A stretch of 64,000 nucleotides of DNA from Tritrichomonas musculus (taxonomy: Eukaryota; Parabasalia; Tritrichomonadida; Tritrichomonadidae): positions 9,114,001 to 9,178,000 of the forward strand of contig JAPFFF010000002.1 in NCBI GenBank assembly GCA_039105265.1. Reading direction: 5' to 3'. Positions 36,296 to 44,775 of the stretch are shown piece after piece. The position numbers and the translations under genes were made by a program. The stretch's first letter is position 1; each line of letters opens with the position of its first letter. The notes beneath the pieces are model-generated. The model ran no database searches and was not told the origin of the DNA. It saw only the letters and a program-made list of their open reading frames with translations.

Positions 36296-39200
36296 ATGAG
36301 TTCTCGTTATTACTATAGAAAAGATACCAAATCATTTGTTATTGAACAAATCAGGTATATCAATAATGAACTTCAATTAAAACCTCGCTTATCAACATCT
36401 AAACCTTCTGACTATGATGTTAAACATTTCAAGTCAATCTTAGAAAACTATCTAACTTCATTCGGTTTTAGAGAACATGAAGGCAATGGAATCAATGATA
36501 CAACAATATTAGCTTTCGTCAATAGAATGAAGAAAGAAGCAGAAGAACAAGAAGAAGAGGAGGAAGAGGAACAATTTGAAGAAGAAGAACAAAATGATGA
36601 ACAAAAACTAAAACAAAAACAAATCGAGAACAACATTAAAATAGCTCATGATGCACTCAACAAAGCCCTTCAATTAATTAAATCTGAAAATATATTATTG
36701 AGACCATTACCGCCAAAGACAAACAAACAACCTCAACGATATGAAGACATTCGATTCAACAATGAAAATGCTGAATTAATTGAATACCTCAAAAAGTTTG
36801 GCTATAAAGGTGTTCATTCAAAACATGACTCATATTTCATAATCAATGAACCTGAGAACTTTGATGAAGCAGTTGAAGCATGCAGTCATTTCATTGACCA
36901 ATTCCCAAATGATAATGAAAAGGTTGAACGATTAGATGAAGACAGTAAAGAACCGATAAAAATATATTACAAGAACGGAGTTTCATCAATTGAAGACATC
37001 AATGAATATTTGACTGAAACAGTATTTAAACAAGAAGTGAAACCGTTCAAAATATATTTTCAATTGACTGGTATATTTGAGATACCACCAAAGAATGAAA
37101 ACGAAAGATATACATATGAAGCAAGTGAAATCAAATGGAAGAATTATAAATCATCAGTACCGATAATCGTTAGAGAGAATAAAGATATTGATAAAGTTAA
37201 ACTGTATATTGAATCAAAGATTCATGAATATGAAACCACTGCTTCAAACATCAAATTGTGTATCGTTTGGTCTGTTTCATTTACAATCTCTCGTGTCGTT
37301 AAGATAACAGGTAAGATTGATGGATTACCAGAAGAGTTCATTAAAAATAAATATATCATTATGGATAACGTTGATGATTGTTTATGTTGGTATCGTTTCC
37401 TTGCTTGCTGTTTGAATAAGCAACTTATTGAAACACGAACATTTAAAATCTCCAACAGAACAGCAGCAGCAAAGAAAATATTATGTGAAGAACACGGAAT
37501 AACTTATTCAACAAAACCTTCAAAAGCAGCAAATCAATTCATCAACACATTCAAAGGAATCACGATTGAAGAAATGAAAGAATCAGCCAAGAATCATAAC
37601 ATCAATGTCAACATCTATGAATATGACAAAGAGAAACATATTTATGATATTCAAGACCAATGGCACAACACTGATGAATCAAACAAAACATTTTCAGCTC
37701 TGTTGTATTCAAAAGATAAGATACTTCATATCATGTACATCATTGATGCTGAAGCATTAACAAACATTCATATATGTCCTCATTGTGGTTCATACATTCA
37801 CAAAGGAAATAACAATATTGACAGATTCAACAGACATGTAGATAAATGTGATGGCAAATTCAAAAAGGATTTCATACCTTCACGAGAAGCTTTGCCATAT
37901 TGTCCACACATTTTAAACAATCCTGTTTATTTGTATTGTCTTTCATATGAACTTGAATGGAAGCCAACAATTCATTATATCACTTATGATTTTGAAACAA
38001 TGGAGCAAAAGATTGAAAAGAAAGTTAGTGATAAATCAGTTATCAATTCTCGATTGATTCCTTTGAGTGTTTCATCATGTGTGAAACTTGATAAAGGTTT
38101 GATAACAAAGAACTTTGATATAAGAACAAATGAATTCATTGCCAAATGGATTGACTGGTTATTTGTTGTTGGCTGTGATGTGTATGTTGATAAATTGAAT
38201 CATTTGAAGAGCTTTATTAAAGATAAATCAGAAGATGAACTCAATAAAATAGATACATCATTGAAAACAATAACAGTATTCGGTTTTAACTCATCACGAT
38301 TTGATTCAAACTTATTCAAAGAGCAATTGATTAAAAATCATTGGTCTATCGATAGTGGAATGATTGGAACTGCTACATCACTGAAACAATTCATATTGAA
38401 ATCATCAAAGTATCCCATTCGATTACGATTCATTGACGCACAGGCATTTGTTGCTGGTGGTACGCTCAGACAGTTTGGAATCGATTTTGGCGGTATATCT
38501 AACAGTTCGAAAGGTGTATTTCCTTATGAAGCAATCAACAGCGAGAATTATAATGAAGTGTTATCAAAGAGTGAACCATTCAAATATGAAGACTTTTACA
38601 GTTATCTCAATCAAAAGAATCCATTAACAAAAGCTGATTATGAAGAGTATTTGATTGATTCAAAGAGGTTTGCAACACGTTGGGATTACTTGTTATCATA
38701 CAATGACAATGATGTTGAAATGATGATTAATCCTATTGACAACCTTATTCAAATGAATGCTGAATATAAAGTTGATTTGATTAGCAATCTTTCATTATCA
38801 AAGAACGCTTCATGTATCAAATATGCTCTTGCTTACAAAGATTTCAACCCGAAGAACGACTATGAAATCATCAACAAATCAAATACATTCAAACCAACAA
38901 TGAAATGGTGGTTAAATAAATGTGATAATTATCGAAAGCAAGACATGAAACATAATTTTTGCTCGCAAAAAGGCGATTCATCGCTTCAATCAAATCAAAA
39001 TCAACGTGATATATCAAAATGTGTTAGTGAAAAAGATTTTGATGCATTCATGAAATTGTATGAATCAAATGAAACAGGTAAATGTCATTTATGTGGTGAA
39101 CACTTTACTTACAACAACAAACCGACACTTGACAGAATAGATAACAACAAAGGACATCAGATTGATAACTGTTTACTTGCTTGTGCTGAATGTAATCGTT

Positions 39201-40858
39201 TGAGACAACGTGATGATGACAAGATAACAAGAACCAAAATACAATTGAAGAAATTCTGCAAGCTCCATCACCTGCCAACACTCATAACTGATGAAAAAGA
39301 ATACTACAATTTGAGAGAGAACATAACGGGAGGATTATCAAATGTACTTCATCGAGTGAACATTAGAGGTCAAACATTAATCAATAAACTCAAATATGAT
39401 GCCGTTAATGACAGAATCATTAGCTATGACACTTCAAACATAGTTTCACACGTTGCTGGTATTGATTTCAATTCATTGTATCCCTCATCATTCAGTTCAG
39501 TAAAACATTCATTCAATCCTTATCACGGAGGAATCATGTACATGCCTGGTTCATTTATAAAACGATTTGATGTTTATGATGAACAAGGAAACAAGAATGA
39601 AAAGGTTCTTAATACTGCAATGAATATCATTCAATCAAAGAAGCGATTTGATGCAAACCCTGAGTTTATATTCAAAGCTGAAGTCAAATTGAGATGTCCA
39701 AAGAATAAAATCAACGATTTGATTAATTTCCCTCCTGTGTTTAGAAATATCAATATAATGAATGATGAGCAAACGATTGGAAGCTATATGTACAAATATA
39801 TGAAAGACAATAAACTGAATTCAGCCGATAAAGAAACAAGAAAGCTGACAATGTTGCTTGATACATGCGGAACATTTATGACGTTCTCGAATTACCTTTT
39901 ATGGTTTTTAATCGACCACGGACTTATTGTTGATGACATTAAGAGCTTAAGTTTATATGAAGCTCATGACGGATTCAATCAATTTGTTTGTGAGTTTATG
40001 AAGAAGCGTCAAGATATATTGTCAGGAAAGGCACACGGGAACGAAAAGTTTTACAAGATTAGTATGAACGGATCTTACGGATATGACGGTATGAATTCAG
40101 AGAACTTCAACAAAGTCAGAATTGTTGATAAAAATAAAGCCTTTCAATTGATTGCATCCGATACTTATCGCAATGGATGTAAATTGTCAAATGATTGTTA
40201 TTTGATACAATCACAACCTCATTCATTCAAATGCACTACATGTCTTCAGGAATCATTTTGGACATTAGACAATGCGAAATATTGGTATTTGACTTTCCTT
40301 TATGACTTTCTTTACAAATGCATTGACATGAATAAAATTCATTTCAACTCGGTCGATACAGACAGCCTTTACATGTCTATAGCTGGTGATATGAATAAAC
40401 CGATTGACCAGTTGTTTGATTACGTCATCAAAGACAAATCATTTTATGATAAACACATTTATAGCTTTATGCCAAACCCTGCAATCAATGATGTATATGA
40501 TGAGAAAAAGATACTCGGATGCTGTGTAGAAAAGTTTGGAGCAAATCAAGTTGCTTTGTGTGCTAAATGTTATACGATTTGGTCAGATGACAAAACAATT
40601 TCATTAAAGCTCAAAGGTGTTTCATTGAAGAAGAACAACATCAAATCAAGTGATTACAAAAATGTCATTGAAAAGCAATCAGTAATGAAAGGCAAAAATA
40701 TAAACCTTCAAATGAATTCACAACTGATGAGTAAAATAACTGTAATCAAAAATGCTTTAACAGCAGCACATTCAAAAATGTTGGTATTATCAAATCATTG
40801 TTGTTGTCCTTATGTCAATGGTTTCACTGCAAAGGATTATTTCATTGAGAATCATTAA
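36296..40858 (+). CDS. Family B DNA polymerase with zinc finger and inserted HNH domain (element 2)
   Basis: 1520 residues. Order: acidic coiled segment (about 80-110, run of Glu); Cys-rich D-D-C-L-C-W-Y-R-F-L-A-C-C-L (about 360) that resembles OTU-like domains; C2H2 zinc finger C-P-H-C-G...H-V-D-K-C (about 491-517); exonuclease motifs YDFETM (about 565) and FNSSRFDSN (about 665); HNH-like domain with C-x-x-C at 926, P-T-L-D-R-I-D-N-N-K-G-H and N-C-L-L-A-C-A-E-C-N (about 926-970); motif A IDFNSLYPSS (about 1055); motif B SMNGSYGYDG (about 1251); motif C VDTDSLYMS (about 1353). The element 1 polymerase lacks the HNH part and differs in motif B, so this is a separate lineage. Confidence 0.92.
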   Translation: MSSRYYYRKDTKSFVIEQIRYINNELQLKPRLSTSKPSDYDVKHFKSILENYLTSFGFREHEGNGINDTTILAFVNRMKKEAEEQEEEEEEEQFEEEEQNDEQKLKQKQIENNIKIAHDALNKALQLIKSENILLRPLPPKTNKQPQRYEDIRFNNENAELIEYLKKFGYKGVHSKHDSYFIINEPENFDEAVEACSHFIDQFPNDNEKVERLDEDSKEPIKIYYKNGVSSIEDINEYLTETVFKQEVKPFKIYFQLTGIFEIPPKNENERYTYEASEIKWKNYKSSVPIIVRENKDIDKVKLYIESKIHEYETTASNIKLCIVWSVSFTISRVVKITGKIDGLPEEFIKNKYIIMDNVDDCLCWYRFLACCLNKQLIETRTFKISNRTAAAKKILCEEHGITYSTKPSKAANQFINTFKGITIEEMKESAKNHNINVNIYEYDKEKHIYDIQDQWHNTDESNKTFSALLYSKDKILHIMYIIDAEALTNIHICPHCGSYIHKGNNNIDRFNRHVDKCDGKFKKDFIPSREALPYCPHILNNPVYLYCLSYELEWKPTIHYITYDFETMEQKIEKKVSDKSVINSRLIPLSVSSCVKLDKGLITKNFDIRTNEFIAKWIDWLFVVGCDVYVDKLNHLKSFIKDKSEDELNKIDTSLKTITVFGFNSSRFDSNLFKEQLIKNHWSIDSGMIGTATSLKQFILKSSKYPIRLRFIDAQAFVAGGTLRQFGIDFGGISNSSKGVFPYEAINSENYNEVLSKSEPFKYEDFYSYLNQKNPLTKADYEEYLIDSKRFATRWDYLLSYNDNDVEMMINPIDNLIQMNAEYKVDLISNLSLSKNASCIKYALAYKDFNPKNDYEIINKSNTFKPTMKWWLNKCDNYRKQDMKHNFCSQKGDSSLQSNQNQRDISKCVSEKDFDAFMKLYESNETGKCHLCGEHFTYNNKPTLDRIDNNKGHQIDNCLLACAECNRLRQRDDDKITRTKIQLKKFCKLHHLPTLITDEKEYYNLRENITGGLSNVLHRVNIRGQTLINKLKYDAVNDRIISYDTSNIVSHVAGIDFNSLYPSSFSSVKHSFNPYHGGIMYMPGSFIKRFDVYDEQGNKNEKVLNTAMNIIQSKKRFDANPEFIFKAEVKLRCPKNKINDLINFPPVFRNINIMNDEQTIGSYMYKYMKDNKLNSADKETRKLTMLLDTCGTFMTFSNYLLWFLIDHGLIVDDIKSLSLYEAHDGFNQFVCEFMKKRQDILSGKAHGNEKFYKISMNGSYGYDGMNSENFNKVRIVDKNKAFQLIASDTYRNGCKLSNDCYLIQSQPHSFKCTTCLQESFWTLDNAKYWYLTFLYDFLYKCIDMNKIHFNSVDTDSLYMSIAGDMNKPIDQLFDYVIKDKSFYDKHIYSFMPNPAINDVYDEKKILGCCVEKFGANQVALCAKCYTIWSDDKTISLKLKGVSLKKNNIKSSDYKNVIEKQSVMKGKNINLQMNSQLMSKITVIKNALTAAHSKMLVLSNHCCCPYVNGFTAKDYFIENH

Positions 40859-40913
40859 ACAATTAATTTAATGATTTTATTTTAAAAAATCAATTTTTTT
40901 ATTTTTGTTATAA

Positions 40914-41552
40914 ATGAGTCAACCAACTGAACAAACACAAATTGAAAATGCTGAAGCTGAATTTGAACCTTTGAAAGGTTTTGAAAGTGATTATGAAATT
41001 CAAACAACTTTCCCTTATAACATCAAGAATAAGAAAACAGGAAAAATAATAGCTGAAGGTGAATACAGACAAAATGTTTATCCGTGTGTAAACCTAAATA
41101 ACAAAATATATTATAAACATATTCTTGTAGCAAAGCAATTTATTGAAAACCCTAATAATCTACCACAAGTCGACCATAAGAATAGAATCAAAACTGATTA
41201 TCATCTTGATAATTTACGATTTGTATCAAGTTCAGAGAATAATAAAAATAAATCAAATTATAAAGGTATTCAATATGAATTCATTGATGACATACCTGAT
41301 GATGCAATTGTTATTGATTTCTATGAAACAAAGACAGAAAGGAAAGAATTTGAAGAAAACACGTATTATTATTACCATGATGATACTAATAATGAAGACA
41401 TTTTTTATGCAAAGATTACTGATAATATTTATAAAATTCTTCATATCAATACAAATAAATCAGGCAATGAATTTATTTCAATGAACGATATAAATAATCA
41501 AAAAGTTAGCGTATATATTAATAGATTCAAACATCAACATGATTTGATTTGA
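40914..41552 (+). CDS. HNH (NUMOD4-type) nuclease (element 2)
   Basis: 212 residues, homologous to the element 1 nuclease at 14694-15275. It has F-E-P-L-K-G-F-E-S-D-Y-E-I at the N-terminus, then K-H-I-L-V-A-K-Q-F, Q-V-D-H-K-N-R, and H-L-D-N-L-R-F. It is preceded by ATTTTTGTTATAA. This is a free-standing nuclease, distinct from the HNH domain inside PolB immediately upstream. Confidence 0.8.
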   Translation: MSQPTEQTQIENAEAEFEPLKGFESDYEIQTTFPYNIKNKKTGKIIAEGEYRQNVYPCVNLNNKIYYKHILVAKQFIENPNNLPQVDHKNRIKTDYHLDNLRFVSSSENNKNKSNYKGIQYEFIDDIPDDAIVIDFYETKTERKEFEENTYYYYHDDTNNEDIFYAKITDNIYKILHINTNKSGNEFISMNDINNQKVSVYINRFKHQHDLI

Positions 41553-41558
41553 TTTGAT

Positions 41559-44500
41559 TTACTCTTTGAATACAGCTAATGTTCTTTCATCAATGATACT
41601 TGTAATGATTCCAACAGTCATACGTTTTATTTTTGATGTTATTGCTGTCTCTCCTGAAAGAACTTTCAGCTTATTGTCTTCATTATCGATAAACACCTCA
41701 TCACCGATTGAATAACATGATGAATCATTAACGCGAACCATATAATCACCATGTGAACTAAATGTGATACATTTATTTTTGTCATCGATTCTCACACATA
41801 TACCGACATACTCCTTCCATGTTCCTGATGTCTTGACACTACAAATACAATCAGTTGTATCATCTGCTGTTGATGGTTTCCATTCATCACCAACATGTTT
41901 GTAAACCTTACCTGTCATATACACTGGAGAACCAACAACGAAATCACTAACAGAGTTCATTGATGATTCAATCGGCGAGTAATGTGTGATTGTTGTGTTT
42001 GATTGTGCACCGTAAATAGCAGCCTTATATTTTGCTAAATAACCTCGGGACATGATGCATCTTGAATATATTTGTTTAGCATCTAATAATTCCTGAGTAG
42101 TTGTCCAAGAATATCCGCCTATCGGGAAATTATATGTCAGGGGTCTTCCTGATGTTATATCAACAGTGTCTTCATAATAGAATGGGAATTTGAAATTGTC
42201 GAAATACACAGTTCTTTGATGTAATACAAGAACAATGTTATGAGGATTTCCAGTTGTATCATAGAATAATATTCTTATTTCCAAACATAGCGCATAATCA
42301 CCTACTATGTATTCCAGTTTAATTACCTTATCTTCAAGTTTTAGATAATGAATTGATATTTCACCGCCCTCTGTAATCGGTCCGCAATCAATAGCACATT
42401 TTTTTATTAGTTGTTCTTCTGTTATGACGTTTGACTTCAGTGCAAAGTTATCATTCACATATTTCACCGAAGTAATCATATCATCATTCACAGGTCGGAT
42501 GCTGATTAATGTGATAGTTGCATCATAAATATTAGTCAGTGTATCATCCTCAGCTCTCAATGAAACAATACGTGTAGCTACACGAATATCTATCAATTCA
42601 CTTGACTCTCCGCTGGTTGATTTGTAAATGAGATTTGCACTCTTTCGTCCAGAATATTCGTATTCAGCTTCTTCATATGTCGCATCATCAGCATTTCGTT
42701 TGAACTTTACAATAATATTTTTGGTTGTTAATACCCTTCGTATATATTCATCTGGGATTACACAACCACTATCATTCTGTGTACATTGAATTGTGATTTG
42801 TTCTGGACTTTCATCAGCAACATTTGCGGTTTTAATGAATGGCGATTCGATTTGAGCTCTAATGAAATTATATGCTATTGGATTATTATTTCTATGTGCT
42901 GCAATATATGATACATATACAATTTGTCCATCATCATAACGCCATATTATTCTATCAATGCGTTTGCCATTGCTATCATACCTGTCCATGCTGTCATAAG
43001 TGCTAGTAGAACCATTTGGTTTAAATATTACATCAATATGCATTATATCATCATCTTGATTATCTCCCCAATTAACATCAAATACCAAATGAACTCTGGC
43101 ATTTGGTAGCTGAGGGGTAATATATGCACCGTCATATAATTTTGCTGGATATTCAATATTCAATTCAGTTCCGTATAATGCAGTATTCAATGCAGATTCA
43201 TTAACCAAATCAGTTGGAATTGTTGGTATATCTGTTTTCAATGCATACTTATCTAATTCATAAGCTAATTCATCTTCATCAACAAACTTCTCATCAGCTT
43301 GTGCACTAGTATAATACGGTGTCAAGTCAACTGGTTCTGGTATATCCGTCTTCAATGCATAAGTATTCGACACATATCTAGCTGAATAAGCGTTTCTGTC
43401 TGTTGGTTCGATAGTTTTGGTAATTGAACACGATAAAACTTCTGGTGTATCGCCAGTTCCTGGATTGATTAATTCATGGCTGTCATACAAAAACCAAATA
43501 CTTGAATCACTTCCTTCGATACGCATTATCTGAGAGGGTTGTTCGTCATCATCGTCATTGTACGAATAGTCTACATGAACATAATGACCCGTATAAAAAC
43601 TGTTTGATGAAACAATATCCAACCCGTATTGCTCAATCATTTCATGATATGTGTTGTAATCCAAATCAGGAATTGTATTATTGACGATTTCGAATTGAAT
43701 TGTTGTTTGACCCTCAATAATTTCTGGGATTTCACTCTTCATTGCATATTTTCCTTCTGCAACTGTTTTCGTTTCATACTTATCTAATTCATAAGCCAAT
43801 TCATCCTCATCGACGAACTTCTCATCAGCTTGTGCACTAGTATAATACGGTGTCAAATCAACAGGTTCAGGTATATCACTCTTCAATGCTAATTCATCAT
43901 TTGTTTCTGCTAATGTTATTGTTATTGGAAGGTATTGATATCTATCATAAATTGCTCCAGTAAATTCATCCCACACTAATTCAAAATACTCCCCTTCACT
44001 TTCAAATCCTTCAGCTTCATGTTGTTTAACGTTATATTCATCATCAGCATATAATTCATTTGTCTTAAATCTGATATCAAAATGGAATATATTACCACTA
44101 TTGTCTAATTTATAACCAACCAAATGTGTTCCTTCTTTGAACGGTAAAACGTGAGATGTATCCATTCCGTTTTCTTCATATTCTTCTGGTACTGGACCTA
44201 TATTAGGAAACATATATGTCTTGATTTCAATTGTGTATTCAGTTGATACAGTCAAATTATCTCTCGTGATGTAATTCTTCAAATCATCTTTTGGAACATA
44301 TCGTTCGGCACAATCATCCAAAGCCGATTGAAAACCTTCATTAACTGCTATACTTGTTAAACACATTGATGCTTGAGCTGATAATGGTTTATCATCTTCA
44401 GCCATCAATTTCTGAAACATTTCGTCGGGTAATAGTTCTTTTATGTTCAATTGCAACTCACTATTTTTGAGTACTTCTGGTATATCCGTCTTCAATGCAT

Positions 44501-44753
44501 AATTCGTTATATCAATTGGTTCAGGTATATCAGTTGATAAAGCATAATTGTTGATAACATAATCACGCAATCCGTTAACTGCTTCATTCAATTGTTCCTT
44601 AGTGATTCCATTTCCGTTTGAAATCCCTACGTTTCCGTTCGATGTATCACCTTTGATAACATAATTATCGACATATCTTTTAATGTATTCGTTAATCAAT
44701 CCGTCAATAGTATTTGTTTTTGTTATGTGTCCGCTCTGCTCAATCGTAAACAT
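41559..44753 (-). CDS. Fibre-like protein with Y-A-L-K-T-D-I-P-E repeats (element 2)
   Basis: 1064 residues. It has repeated linkers YALKTDIPEVLKN (about 87), LALKSDIPEPVDL (about 287), Y-A-M-K-S-E-I-P-E (about 337), YALKTDIPEPVDL (about 462) and F-A-L-K-S-N-V (about 768). Between copies are beta-rich blocks of 100-170 residues. A segment PYYTSAQADEKFVDEDELAY occurs twice, almost identically (from about 302 and about 477). The C-terminal ~125 residues match element 1's fibre protein B (T-D-C-I-C-S, W-K-E-Y-V-G-I, S-S-H-G-D-Y, L-A-V-F-K-E at the end). Modular repeats with a conserved tip suggest a receptor-binding fibre. Confidence 0.7.
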   Translation of the reverse strand: MFTIEQSGHITKTNTIDGLINEYIKRYVDNYVIKGDTSNGNVGISNGNGITKEQLNEAVNGLRDYVINNYALSTDIPEPIDITNYALKTDIPEVLKNSELQLNIKELLPDEMFQKLMAEDDKPLSAQASMCLTSIAVNEGFQSALDDCAERYVPKDDLKNYITRDNLTVSTEYTIEIKTYMFPNIGPVPEEYEENGMDTSHVLPFKEGTHLVGYKLDNSGNIFHFDIRFKTNELYADDEYNVKQHEAEGFESEGEYFELVWDEFTGAIYDRYQYLPITITLAETNDELALKSDIPEPVDLTPYYTSAQADEKFVDEDELAYELDKYETKTVAEGKYAMKSEIPEIIEGQTTIQFEIVNNTIPDLDYNTYHEMIEQYGLDIVSSNSFYTGHYVHVDYSYNDDDDEQPSQIMRIEGSDSSIWFLYDSHELINPGTGDTPEVLSCSITKTIEPTDRNAYSARYVSNTYALKTDIPEPVDLTPYYTSAQADEKFVDEDELAYELDKYALKTDIPTIPTDLVNESALNTALYGTELNIEYPAKLYDGAYITPQLPNARVHLVFDVNWGDNQDDDIMHIDVIFKPNGSTSTYDSMDRYDSNGKRIDRIIWRYDDGQIVYVSYIAAHRNNNPIAYNFIRAQIESPFIKTANVADESPEQITIQCTQNDSGCVIPDEYIRRVLTTKNIIVKFKRNADDATYEEAEYEYSGRKSANLIYKSTSGESSELIDIRVATRIVSLRAEDDTLTNIYDATITLISIRPVNDDMITSVKYVNDNFALKSNVITEEQLIKKCAIDCGPITEGGEISIHYLKLEDKVIKLEYIVGDYALCLEIRILFYDTTGNPHNIVLVLHQRTVYFDNFKFPFYYEDTVDITSGRPLTYNFPIGGYSWTTTQELLDAKQIYSRCIMSRGYLAKYKAAIYGAQSNTTITHYSPIESSMNSVSDFVVGSPVYMTGKVYKHVGDEWKPSTADDTTDCICSVKTSGTWKEYVGICVRIDDKNKCITFSSHGDYMVRVNDSSCYSIGDEVFIDNEDNKLKVLSGETAITSKIKRMTVGIITSIIDERTLAVFKE

Positions 44754-44775
44754 TCAATTTATTAGAAACTAAACA

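Noticed and set aside
36296-40858. Intein in the element 2 polymerase
   Set aside because: The HNH-like insert has no visible splice-junction motifs, and the extra region is too short for an intein with its nuclease.
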